Source of the DNA: Sorangium cellulosum
GTDB taxonomy: Bacteria; Myxococcota_A; Polyangia; Polyangiales; Polyangiaceae
Direction of reading: 5' to 3'
Assembly: GCF_004135735.1 (NCBI RefSeq)
Contig: NZ_CP012670.1
Span: forward strand, 9,619,501-9,683,500
Length of the DNA: 64,000 nucleotides
Shown: piece by piece, positions 23,321 through 31,872 of the stretch
Numbering within the stretch: the first letter of the stretch is position 1
Layout: each line of letters starts with the position of its first letter
Notes under the pieces: generated by a model
Seen by the model: the letters and a program-made list of their open reading frames with translations, nothing else
The model's database searches: none
Told to the model about the DNA's origin: nothing
Program-made: the position numbers and the translations under genes

Positions 23321-24781
23321 TCAGAGCGGCGGGTTGGCGTTCTTCACGCACTCCACGAAGTACTCGTGGAACCAGGCACCCGCTTGCGGTGCGCGCGTGT
23401 CCGCGTCCTCCTTGCCGCAGAAGAGGTCGTAGCGCGGCTGGTCCGGCTGGCCGACACCGTCGGAGTCACCCGGCGGCTTGACCCAGTAGAAGGCGTCGAG
23501 GCGCGTCGCCCCGCCCGGGTTCGCCTTGGGCCGCTCGCCCATGCCCGCGCCGATGTTGTTGCACCAGTAGCCCCAGTCCCCCCGGATGCCGCCGACGCCG
23601 TTGCGGCTCGTGTCGATGATGAAGTGCTTGTCGCCGAGGCCCTCCGCCTCGAGCGCCCGACCCATCGCGTTGACGTAATCGAACTCGCCGTAGCAGGGGT
23701 TGTCCTGCTGGTCGTACGACTCCTCGCCCTCGGAGTAGCTGAGCAGCGTGTAGTTGGCGACGTTGGTCGCGAAGCCGCGGACGCTGGCCGGGCTGCCGGC
23801 GGCCTCGATGACCCTGGCGAAGATCTCGGCGCCCTTCTTCTGGTTGTCCTCCCAGCCGAGCCAGCCCGAGTGCGCCGCGTCGATGTACTGGTACACGTGC
23901 GGCATGTTGAGCTCCTTGAGCGCGAACGCGACGTTCGCCTCGTAGGAGTCCGCCGTCTCCTGGTCGCAGCGCTTCCCGCCCAGGTTCGTCGCGATGTTGG
24001 GGAGCGAGTCGGGCTCGATGATCAGGATGATCCGCTGGTTCGGGCGAGCGGCGAGGATCTCCTTGATCGGCTTGATGAACTCGTTCCGGTACCGCTCGGT
24101 GCCGTTCTCATTGAGGTGGAGCTCGCCGTTCGACGCCTCGGCGAAGCAGTCGCGGTTCGGCAGATCGTACACGACGACGACCGGGATGACCGGCTCGCAG
24201 AGCTGGTTCTGGAGCTCGAGCGCCTTGTCGAGGTGCCCCGGGAGACGCTCGACCGCCGCGATCCTGTCGAGCCAGAACGCGGTCGGGATCTCCTGGACCT
24301 TGCGCATCTTCGCGATCAGGGCCTCGTCCGTCACCTTCGCGATCGACGACTCGACCTTTTCGACGTACTCGGGGTCGACGAAGAGCCTCCCACCCGCGAA
24401 CGGATTGCCGCTCGGCGGCGTGATGTCCACGCCGTCAGCGCAGGCCGGGTTCGGGGTCCCGGTCCCGGTCGTGGCGGGGCTGGCGCCGGTGCTGACCGTC
24501 GTGTCGGGGCTGGCGCCGGTGCTGACCGTCGTGTCGGTGCCGCCGCCGGGGCCGGTGGTCGCGCCGGGGCCGCCGGTCGCGCCGGGGCCGCCCGTCGCGC
24601 CGGGGCCGCCCGTCGCGCCGGGGCCGCCCGTCGCGCCGGGGCCGCCGGTCGCGCCGGCGCCGCCCGCCCCGCCAGAGCCCGCATCTCCCCCGTCGCCCCC
24701 GCAGGCCGCAAGCGCGACGGCCCCGAGGAGGACCACAGCCGCCCTCGTCAACCCCAGTGGATGCGTATTCCTTCTCAGCAT
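23321..24781 (-). CDS. Glycoside hydrolase family 6 cellulase, lipoprotein
   Basis: 486 aa, with AAAGG upstream of the ATG. The lipobox ALAAC puts the lipid Cys at 27. A Gly/Pro/Thr linker (about 40-110) contains a GPGATG repeat and two copies of DTTVSTGASP. The catalytic domain starts near 112. Family 6 residues are visible: D211 in YDLPNRDC and the proton donor D258 in IIEPDSLPN, then YIDAAHSGWLGW, and WVKPPGDSDG near the end. The enzyme inverts beta-1,4-glucosidic bonds in cellulose as an endoglucanase or cellobiohydrolase; the active-site loops cannot be judged here. No cellulose-binding module is present, and the lipid anchor suggests a cell-bound enzyme, in keeping with contact-dependent cellulose use by Sorangium. 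Confidence 0.92.
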   Translation of the reverse strand: MLRRNTHPLGLTRAAVVLLGAVALAACGGDGGDAGSGGAGGAGATGGPGATGGPGATGGPGATGGPGATGGPGATTGPGGGTDTTVSTGASPDTTVSTGASPATTGTGTPNPACADGVDITPPSGNPFAGGRLFVDPEYVEKVESSIAKVTDEALIAKMRKVQEIPTAFWLDRIAAVERLPGHLDKALELQNQLCEPVIPVVVVYDLPNRDCFAEASNGELHLNENGTERYRNEFIKPIKEILAARPNQRIILIIEPDSLPNIATNLGGKRCDQETADSYEANVAFALKELNMPHVYQYIDAAHSGWLGWEDNQKKGAEIFARVIEAAGSPASVRGFATNVANYTLLSYSEGEESYDQQDNPCYGEFDYVNAMGRALEAEGLGDKHFIIDTSRNGVGGIRGDWGYWCNNIGAGMGERPKANPGGATRLDAFYWVKPPGDSDGVGQPDQPRYDLFCGKEDADTRAPQAGAWFHEYFVECVKNANPPL

Positions 24782-25356
24782 ATTAAGCCTTTCTACTCAC
24801 CTTCAGAACCGAACCACGCAAACACGACACAACAAAACAAGCGCGCAGACTCTAGACCAACGCTCTCGGAGGGGCAAGGACAAACGACGGCTGTGCCACC
24901 CCGCGGCAGCGTCATCGTAATCTGCTGTGCGGTCATTTTTCCACGGCGAAGAGAACGCCCGCTCTCCTCGTGACGATGTCCTCCAAGCGCGTCCAACCGC
25001 GCAAGGGTGGCACGATTCCCGGACATCTGGAGAACACTCCGACGTCCGGAGGACGCGCTCCCGTCCGCCAACGCGATGCGCAAACGCGATGCGCAAGGCC
25101 CGAGACCGGGTCGCCGAGATCACACGGCAGACGGACAGGAGCGATTGTCTCGCTTGCTTCCGATTCTGGTGATCACGCGGCGAGCGCGCTGAGCCCCTGT
25201 CCATCGATGGCACGGCGAGGTCGCGGCCCCTGTCCAGGGCCCGTCGACCGATGCGGTGGACAGGCGCCCTCTTCAGTGGTCCGACGCGGAGCGGCTTCTG
25301 GCCCGCCGCCGCAGATCGGTTAGGCTTCCGTCCCCTCGTCCCCCCAAGAGCCCGCC
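24782..25356. other. Divergent intergenic region
   Basis: 575 bases between the divergent cellulase and phosphoesterase genes. Positions 24783-24845 are much lower in G+C than the surroundings and are the likely cellulase promoter/leader, but no clear -35/-10 pair stands out. A short direct repeat, aacgcgatgcgc, occurs twice near 25070-25094. No gene is supported. Confidence 0.5.
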
Positions 25357-26619
25357 ATGCGCTTCGCCGCCTTCTTCCTGTTCATCCTCCTCGTCCTCGT
25401 CGCCCTCGGCGTGTACGTGCACCGGCGCGCCTCCGGGCTGCTCGGCCTGGCTGTGCGCGGGCGGCGCAGGTTGGCGGTCCTGCTCGCCGCCGCGGTGGTC
25501 GCCATGGCCGTCGCGCGGCTCGGGCGCGGCGCCCTGCCCGACAGCGCGCTCCGCGGGCTCGGGATCGCGGGGGGCGCGGTGTCGCTCGGTGTCCTGATCT
25601 CGGCGGTCTTGCTCGGCGTCGTCGATTTCGGTCGGCTGCTCGCGCGGCTCGGGCGCGCCGCGCTCGGGCGCGCCGGCGAGGCCGGTCCCGTGGCGCAGGA
25701 GCCGACCGGCGCGCCCGCGCCGCGCGAGCAGCCGCCGCCGGCCGCGCCGCGCGAGCAGCCGCCGCCGGCGCTCCCGCGCCGCGCCTTCCTCGCGCAGGGG
25801 GCCGCCGGCTCAGCCCTCCTCATCGGGAGCAGCAGCGCTGTCTACGGGACGTTGCTCGGGCGGCACGACTACGTCATCGAGGAGGTCGTCATCCCGATTC
25901 CTGGCCTGCCCCGCGGCCTCGACGGGTTCTCTATCGTGCAGTTGTCGGACATCCATCTTGGGCTGTTCGTCGGCGAGCCCGAGATGCGCGCCGCCGAGGA
26001 TCTCGTGCGCAAGGCGCGCGGGGATCTCATCGTGATGACTGGCGATCTCATCGATCACGATCCTGCGTACGCCGAGCACCTCGGGCGGCTCACGCGGCGG
26101 CTCGAGCCGCTCGCGCGGGAGGGCGTCGCGGCGATACCAGGCAACCATGACCATTTCGCCGGGATCCAGCGGACGCTCGACGCGCTCTCGCGCGGCGGCG
26201 CGCGCGTGCTGCGCAACCGGGGGCGCGTCATCGGCGGGGCGGGCGGCGCCTTCGCGCTGCTCGGCGTGGACGACGTGTGGGCCGCGCGGATGCGGGTGCC
26301 CGGCGGCGGCCCCGATCTCGGCCGAGCGCTCGCCGACGTGCCCCGCGATCTGCCGCGCGTGCTGCTCTGTCACAACCCCGTGTTCTTCCCGGAAGCGGCC
26401 GGCGACGTGGCCCTTCAGCTCAGCGGCCACACCCACGGCGGCCAGGTCAACCTGCTCGTCCGGCCGGCGGATCTCGTGCTCCCCCACGGCTACGTGGCCG
26501 GGGTCTACCGGCGCGGCGGCGCGCACCTCTACATCAACCGCGGCTTCGGCACCGCCGGGCCGCCCGCCCGCGTCGGCGCCCCCCCGGAGGTGAGCCGCAT
26601 CGTGCTCGTCGCGGCCTGA
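25357..26619 (+). CDS. Membrane-anchored metallophosphoesterase, YkuE-like
   Basis: 420 aa. The N-terminus has two to three hydrophobic segments (1-20, 38-55, 68-90), a Pro-rich linker with repeated APREQPPP, and a segment RRAFLAQGAAGSALL that resembles a twin-arginine signal. The catalytic domain (about 185-420) has all calcineurin-like metal motifs: SDIH (D198, H200), GDLID (D230), GNHD (262-265) and GHTHGGQ. The domain probably faces outside the membrane. YkuE-type members act on phosphodiesters of envelope precursors, but the substrate here is unknown. Confidence 0.87.
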   Translation: MRFAAFFLFILLVLVALGVYVHRRASGLLGLAVRGRRRLAVLLAAAVVAMAVARLGRGALPDSALRGLGIAGGAVSLGVLISAVLLGVVDFGRLLARLGRAALGRAGEAGPVAQEPTGAPAPREQPPPAAPREQPPPALPRRAFLAQGAAGSALLIGSSSAVYGTLLGRHDYVIEEVVIPIPGLPRGLDGFSIVQLSDIHLGLFVGEPEMRAAEDLVRKARGDLIVMTGDLIDHDPAYAEHLGRLTRRLEPLAREGVAAIPGNHDHFAGIQRTLDALSRGGARVLRNRGRVIGGAGGAFALLGVDDVWAARMRVPGGGPDLGRALADVPRDLPRVLLCHNPVFFPEAAGDVALQLSGHTHGGQVNLLVRPADLVLPHGYVAGVYRRGGAHLYINRGFGTAGPPARVGAPPEVSRIVLVAA

Positions 26620-26759
26620 GCGCGCTCCAGCTCCGCAGTCGCCCCGGCGCGCTCCCGCCCCGCGAAAACGCCCAGGCGGGCTCCCGCCCCGCGAAGATCG
26701 TGGGTCGGCACCGGCGTCCCGCTTGACAGCCGAGGTGGGGTGAGGGTCCCTTCTCCCCC

Positions 26760-27221
26760 ATGGCGATGCCCCACGAAGTCTATCTGACGCTCAGGCTGCT
26801 TCACCTTGTCTTCATGGCAGGGTGGCTCGCGGCCGGCCTCTCCGCCCCTTCGGACATCCGGCGGACGCTGGCGCTGGGCCGGCCTCACGTCGACGCGCTC
26901 GTCCCGCGCGCCCAGCGGTCCATCAAGATCACCCAGGGCGCGGGCTACCTCACGGTGCTGACCGGCGTCGGGCTCATCTTCGCGCAGGGCGGCTTCGCCT
27001 TCGTGGCGCCGCGCATCCACGCGGGGTTCGCGCTCGCGCTCGTGGCGCTCGCGATCGAGGCCGTCCTCGCCGAGCCCGCCTGGCGCCGGATCAAGAAGGA
27101 GATCGAGGGCGGCGGCGACCTGAAGGAGGCGCTCGCGAGCGCCCGGAGGTTCTCGATGGCCTTCGGGATAGGGCACCTGCTGCGCTTCGTGATCCTCGTC
27201 CTCATGGTGTTCAGGTTCTGA
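26760..27221 (+). CDS. Four-helix inner-membrane protein
   Basis: 153 aa with about four transmembrane helices (LRLLHLVFMAGWLAAGL; GYLTVLTGVGLIFA; AGFALALVALAIEAVL; GHLLRFVILVLMVF). The early H in RLLHLVF and a mid-protein GAGYL resemble small membrane proteins of the DUF2269/CopD type, but I cannot assign a family. Six bases separate it from the hydrolase gene, so they are probably one operon. Confidence 0.72.
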   Translation: MAMPHEVYLTLRLLHLVFMAGWLAAGLSAPSDIRRTLALGRPHVDALVPRAQRSIKITQGAGYLTVLTGVGLIFAQGGFAFVAPRIHAGFALALVALAIEAVLAEPAWRRIKKEIEGGGDLKEALASARRFSMAFGIGHLLRFVILVLMVFRF

Positions 27222-27227
27222 CGCGCG

Positions 27228-28340
27228 ATGAGCGCGCACGAGCCCTCGGACGACCGCCACGGCCGGCGAGCCGCCCTCGCCCTCGCCGTCGCGCTCGCGG
27301 CGCTCGCGGAGGGGTGCGCGCGAGCGCCGCTCGCCGCCCCCGTCGGCCGCAGCGCCGCCCTCCCGGCGGCGCCCGAGCAGCGGCCGCCTCCAGCCACCGA
27401 GCAGCGGCCGCCTCCGGCCACCGAGCAGCGGCCGCCTCCAGCCACCGAGTCCCCGCCGGTCACGGAAGAGCTCGCGTTCGTCGATCTCGAGGTCCCCGGC
27501 TTCGGGCCCGCGGTCGTCGTGCTGCCGCGCGGCGGCGGGCCGCGGCCCGTGCTCGTGGCGACGCACGGCGCGGGCGATCGGCCCGAGTGGCACTGCGACG
27601 TGTGGGGCGCGATGGTGAGAGGGGCGGGCTACGTGCTCTGTCCGCGCGGCAAGGCCATCGACACCCGCGCGCCGGACGACGCCCAGATTTATTATTATCC
27701 GGACCATCACGCGCTGGGCCGCGAGGTGACCGCCGCGCTCTCGGCGCTCGCACGGCGCTTCGGGGATCGCGTGGATCTCCGCGCTCCGGTGTACACGGGA
27801 TACTCCCAGGGCGCGACCATGGGCGCGCTGGTGTTGCCCGGACACCCCGCCGGCTTCGCGAGGGCGGCGCTCGTCGAGGGGGGATACGGCAGCGCGGGCG
27901 AGTGGACGCTCGGGAGCGCCCGGCGCTGGCGCGGCGCCGGGGGGGCGCGGGTGCTGCTCGCGTGCGGTCGGGCCGACTGCGCGGCGCGGGCGCACAGGAC
28001 GCGGGAGACGCTCGAGCGCGGCGGCCTGACCGCGCGCGTCGTCCACGCAAAGGGCGCCGGCCACAGCTACGGCGGCGCCATGGAGCGCGCGCTCCACGAG
28101 GTCTACCCGTGGGTCGTCGAGGGCGATCCCCGCTGGCTGGGCGGCTCCGAGGCCTCGGCGCACCAGGGCGCGGCGGCGCCGCGGCAGGGGCCTCAGACGC
28201 GCGTCACCCGCCGCAGGCCCACGGCGAGCGCGATGAGCGCGAGCAGGGTGGGCAGCACGACCACGCCCACGTCGAGCCAGCCGAGCCAGTCGGCGGGGGC
28301 GAGCCACCCCGCGGGGAGCGGCAGCGCGAAGACGTTGTAG
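27228..28340 (+). CDS. Alpha/beta-hydrolase lipoprotein
   Basis: 370 aa. A signal peptide ends in LAEGC (Cys 30). An EQRPPPAT linker is repeated three times (24-nt units, about 27376-27447). The hydrolase domain has an oxyanion-side ATHGAG motif, nucleophile S193 in GYSQG, a candidate acid in CGRADC and a candidate His in GAGHSYGG. Substrate is unknown; carboxylesterase or peptidase-like activity is possible. The last 49 codons run antisense into the convergent kinase gene, and that tail is Ser/Thr/Pro-rich without a fold. Either the overlap is genuine or an older stop has been lost. Confidence 0.8.
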   Translation: MSAHEPSDDRHGRRAALALAVALAALAEGCARAPLAAPVGRSAALPAAPEQRPPPATEQRPPPATEQRPPPATESPPVTEELAFVDLEVPGFGPAVVVLPRGGGPRPVLVATHGAGDRPEWHCDVWGAMVRGAGYVLCPRGKAIDTRAPDDAQIYYYPDHHALGREVTAALSALARRFGDRVDLRAPVYTGYSQGATMGALVLPGHPAGFARAALVEGGYGSAGEWTLGSARRWRGAGGARVLLACGRADCAARAHRTRETLERGGLTARVVHAKGAGHSYGGAMERALHEVYPWVVEGDPRWLGGSEASAHQGAAAPRQGPQTRVTRRRPTASAMSASRVGSTTTPTSSQPSQSAGASHPAGSGSAKTL

Positions 28341-29800
28341 GCGGCGACGCCGAGCGCGAGGGCGCCGCACGACACGAACAGCCACGCCAGCGCGGTCAGG
28401 AGGCCGTGGCCGAGGCGCTGCATGGCCGGCGCGCTCCGCCACCTCCCGATGACGACGCGGATCGTCGTGATGAGGGCGAAGAGCGAGAGCGCGCCCGCGG
28501 CGCTGGACGCGATGAGGAGCTCGGTCTCGCCGAGCGGCTGCCGCTCGGTGACGCCGTGGACCCGGCGGAGGATCATCGCGACGCTGGTGAGGACGGCCGC
28601 GCCGGCGGCGAGGCTCACCGCGATGGCCAGCAGCACGGCGACGGGCCGGGCGCGCCGCGCCTTGCGGGTCACGTCCTCGGCGCCGTGGGCGTGGAGGGTC
28701 TGGGGGTTCGGGACCACGACCGTGGTCGCCGCCTCGTTCGCGGCGCTGTCGCGCATCGCCGCGATCATGCCCAGCCCGCGCGCGGGCCCGAACGGGTCCT
28801 GCACGTCGAAGTCCGCGAGCAGGCGGTCGAGCTCCTGCGCGGACGGCGGCCGGTCCTCGCGGGCCCGGGCCATGGCGCGCTGGACCAGCGCCTCGAGCCC
28901 CTCGGGGATGGTCTTGTCGATGTCGCGCGGGCGCCGGGGATCCTCGGTGAGCAGGCGGGTGAGCGTCCGGGCCGGCTCCTCCTCGGGGAACGGCCGCTCG
29001 CCGGTCAGCATGCGGTACAGCACGGCGCCCACCGCATAGATGTCCGCGCGGGAGTCGACGTCGGCCGAGCCGCGCGCCTGCTCCGGCGCCATGTACTGGG
29101 GCGTTCCGACCACGGAGCCCGTGCGGGTGAGATCCGCCCCGTCGAGCACCTTGGCGACCCCGAAATCGAGGATCTTGACGTGCACGCTGCCCCCCTCGCG
29201 CCGAACGAGGAACAGGTTCGACGGCTTGAGATCGCGGTGGACGATGCCGGCCGCGTGCGCGGCGGCCAGGCCGCGGCAGACCTGGCGCGAGATGGTGATG
29301 GCGGTCGGGAGCGGGAGCTTGCCGACCTGGTCGAGGAGGCTGCCGAGGTCCTCGCCCTTGAGCAGCTCGGTCACCATGCACGGCCTGCCGTCCTTGAGCC
29401 GCACCACGTCGACGACGTCGATCACGTGCTCGTTGCCGACGCGGGCGATGGTCTGCGCCTCGCGCTCGAAGCGCGCCATCGCCTCCCGGTGGCTGGCGAA
29501 GTGCTCGTGGGGGACCTTCACGGCGAAGCGCTTGGGCAGGCGGATGTGCTCGGCCACGTAGACGCGGCCCATCCCGCCCGCCCCGATCACGCCGGTGATG
29601 CAGAAGCTCCCCGCGAGCAGCTCGCCGACCATGGGGTCGGTCGCGGTCACGCCCTGGAGCTCCAGCGCGGTGGCGTCGATCGGGCAAACGAGGAAGTCGA
29701 GCGGATACCGGACGCCGCACGCGGGGCAGCGCCGGGTGGGTCTCTCGGGGGGCGCCTGCCGCGCCTGCTCGGGCTCGACGTGCCTGGCTAGCTCGACCAT
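28193..29800 (-). CDS. Membrane Ser/Thr protein kinase with N-terminal zinc ribbon
   Basis: 535 aa. A half zinc ribbon (CPAC at 25-28, CPID at 39-42) precedes a complete kinase domain of about 65-330: glycine loop GAGGMG (73-78), K95, HRDLKPSN (H188-D190), DFG (212-214), and an activation segment ending MAPE (240). After a juxtamembrane stretch come about four transmembrane helices (from PVAVLLAIAVSLAAGA to LLALIALAVGL), with no large extracellular sensor. All catalytic residues are present, so it should be active. Such kinases are abundant in myxobacteria and regulate development and secondary metabolism; the target here is unknown. It lies next to the polyketide cluster, but no direct link is shown. 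Confidence 0.88.
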   Translation of the reverse strand: MVELARHVEPEQARQAPPERPTRRCPACGVRYPLDFLVCPIDATALELQGVTATDPMVGELLAGSFCITGVIGAGGMGRVYVAEHIRLPKRFAVKVPHEHFASHREAMARFEREAQTIARVGNEHVIDVVDVVRLKDGRPCMVTELLKGEDLGSLLDQVGKLPLPTAITISRQVCRGLAAAHAAGIVHRDLKPSNLFLVRREGGSVHVKILDFGVAKVLDGADLTRTGSVVGTPQYMAPEQARGSADVDSRADIYAVGAVLYRMLTGERPFPEEEPARTLTRLLTEDPRRPRDIDKTIPEGLEALVQRAMARAREDRPPSAQELDRLLADFDVQDPFGPARGLGMIAAMRDSAANEAATTVVVPNPQTLHAHGAEDVTRKARRARPVAVLLAIAVSLAAGAAVLTSVAMILRRVHGVTERQPLGETELLIASSAAGALSLFALITTIRVVIGRWRSAPAMQRLGHGLLTALAWLFVSCGALALGVAAYNVFALPLPAGWLAPADWLGWLDVGVVVLPTLLALIALAVGLRRVTRV

Positions 29801-30443
29801 CGAGCGGGGAGTCTAGACGAGAAGAGGGCCCCTGGGTGCGGCGGATCCGCCGCCGCCGGCGCACGAGACGCACGCGCGCGCCGCGCAGGCCGTGAACGCG
29901 GCAGGTGCCGTCACCCCCCTCGGCGAGGACGGCGGCGCGGCGCGCGCCGGGCGAGCCCCCGGGGGACCGCGCTGGGCTGAGCGCGGCGAACGGTCCACCG
30001 CGGGCTGCGGAAGAACATCGCCGCCTCACTGAAATGGTCCTGATGCGCCTCGCTCCGGAGCCGCAGCGCCTCGCGCGCGCGCGGGGTGCGACATGAACCT
30101 CGGCGTCCTCACGGGTCGCGTGGTCTCATGCGCTCATGACATTGAAGCATGAAGGGTCTCCGCGGACCGAGAGCGGCCATTGGGGCCGAGCCGATCGCCC
30201 CGCGAACGATTCGATTCTCGTCCCCCCGCCGGCGCGTCGCCGCGGCCGGCGCGCCCCGCCCACGGAAGGGACCCGAGCGGGACCCCCGGCACGGAGCCCG
30301 AACGGGGCGCTCCACCGCGCGCCCCGGCGCCGATGCATCGAAGTCCCACGCTCGTCTCGACATCGAGCATCGAAAGATCGAAGCCGTGCTCGTTGCAAAG
30401 AATCTTCACGCACACCGGAGAGACATGGTATTATTCTTAACCA
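29801..30443. other. Divergent intergenic region at the edge of the PKS cluster
   Basis: 643 bases between the divergent kinase and first P450 genes. Open frames here are GC-rich shadows. The 60 bases before the P450 start are lower in G+C and contain tggtattattcttaacc, a possible promoter or leader, with no good ribosome site next to the ATG. Confidence 0.5.
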
Positions 30444-31808
30444 ATGGCACTTCCTCCTGGATCTAGCGCCCCCGCATTCGTTCAGATGGTCTCGTGGCTG
30501 CTCCAGCCCCTCCAGAGCTTCGAGCAGTCGTACGCCCGCTTCGGAAGCATTTACACGTCCAAGAACCCGGTCGTGGGAACCCAGGTCATCGTCTGCCACC
30601 CCGAGGACGTCAAGCAGGTATTCACCGGCGATCCGGACATTTTTCATGCCGGCGAGGGCAATGCCGCCGGCGCCCCGCTCGTGGGCCCTCGCTCGCTCCT
30701 CCTGCTCGACGGGCAAGAGCACATCCGCGCGCGGCGCATGATGATGCCGCCCTTCCACGGGGAGCGGATGCTCAGCTATGCGAGGACGATGCGCGACATC
30801 ACCCTTCGGTCGATGGACGGGTGGCCGCGCGGCCGCTACTTCGAGCTGCACACGCACATGCAGCAGATCACGATGGACATCATCCTGCGGGCCGTTCTCG
30901 GTCTGACGGGGGGGCCCGAGTCCGCGCGGATGCGCGAGCTCATCGCGGGCCTGCTGAAGCGGGCCCACTCGCCGATCAGCATGCTCTGGATGCTGCCGGC
31001 GCTCCAGAAGGATCTCGGGCCGCTGACGCCGTGGGCGTCGTTCAAGCGGCTGCTGGCCGACACCGACGCGCATATCCTGCGGCACATCGCGCAGCGGAGG
31101 CAGAGCGTGGGCAGCGGAGAGCATGAGGACGTGCTGTCGCTGCTCATCCAGGCGGTCGACGAGAACGGACAGTCGATGTCCGACGACGAGCTGCGCGACG
31201 AGATGATGACGCTGCTCATCGCCGGGCACGAGACGTCGGCGACCGCGCTCTGCTGGGCGTTCGAGGAGATCCTGAGCCACCCCGAGGAGCGGAGCAAGCT
31301 CATCGAGGAGATCAACGACGTCACGGGGGGCCGCCCGATCGAGGTGGAGCAAGTGGGGCGGCTCGAGCGGCTGGACGCCGCGATCAAGGAGGTGCTCCGG
31401 CTGCACCCGGTGGTCTCGACGATCGGCAGGAAGCTCAAGAAGCCGGTGAAGATCGGCGGCTATGATCTCCCCGAGGGCGTCGTGGTCATCCCGTGCGCCT
31501 ACCTGACCCATCGCCTGCCGCACCTCTACCCCGAGCCCACCCGCTTCAACCCCGAGCGATTCCTGGGCAAGAAGCCGGATCTCTATGCGTGGTTGCCGTT
31601 CGGGGGAGGGCCGCGCCGCTGCATCGGGATGGCCTTCGCGCTCTTCGAAATCAAGATCGTGCTCGCAACCGTGCTGTCGCAGCTCCCCGACCTTCGCCTC
31701 CAGCACGAGGAGCCCGCGCCGGCGTCGCTGCGCGCCTTCCTGTTCGCGCCCAAGGGCGGGACGCCGGTCATGTGGAACCAGCGGCGGGCCGTGTCCCACG
31801 CCAACTGA
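30444..31808 (+). CDS. Cytochrome P450, CYP110-like
   Basis: 454 aa. The start is supported by the CYP110-like opening (MALPPGSSAPAFVQMVSWLLQP). The I-helix motif AGHETSA lies near residue 258, the K-helix EVLR near 314, then the PERF motif and the heme loop FGGGPRRCIG with Cys 393 as the iron ligand. All elements are intact. CYP110-type enzymes of cyanobacteria and myxobacteria hydroxylate fatty acids, terpenes and polyketides. Next to the PKS it most likely oxidises the polyketide chain. It needs a ferredoxin and reductase, neither of which is in the window. Confidence 0.9.
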   Translation: MALPPGSSAPAFVQMVSWLLQPLQSFEQSYARFGSIYTSKNPVVGTQVIVCHPEDVKQVFTGDPDIFHAGEGNAAGAPLVGPRSLLLLDGQEHIRARRMMMPPFHGERMLSYARTMRDITLRSMDGWPRGRYFELHTHMQQITMDIILRAVLGLTGGPESARMRELIAGLLKRAHSPISMLWMLPALQKDLGPLTPWASFKRLLADTDAHILRHIAQRRQSVGSGEHEDVLSLLIQAVDENGQSMSDDELRDEMMTLLIAGHETSATALCWAFEEILSHPEERSKLIEEINDVTGGRPIEVEQVGRLERLDAAIKEVLRLHPVVSTIGRKLKKPVKIGGYDLPEGVVVIPCAYLTHRLPHLYPEPTRFNPERFLGKKPDLYAWLPFGGGPRRCIGMAFALFEIKIVLATVLSQLPDLRLQHEEPAPASLRAFLFAPKGGTPVMWNQRRAVSHAN

Positions 31809-31872
31809 GGGCTCCGCGCTCGTCGCGGCCGCGATCCTGCGCGTCGAGAGTTGCGCGGAGCACAAGAAAGGG

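Noticed and set aside
26529..30029. Minus-strand open frame of about 1170 codons across the phosphoesterase, membrane protein, hydrolase and kinase genes
   Set aside because: It is Arg/Ala-rich without motifs and runs antisense to several recognisable genes and out of frame with the kinase.
30370..30430. Weak resemblance of the antisense of this stretch to the antisense of 15200-15260 (peptides with GFDLS)
   Set aside because: The DNA alignment needs several gaps, and no ordered blocks are shared beyond a few bases, so it is probably chance.
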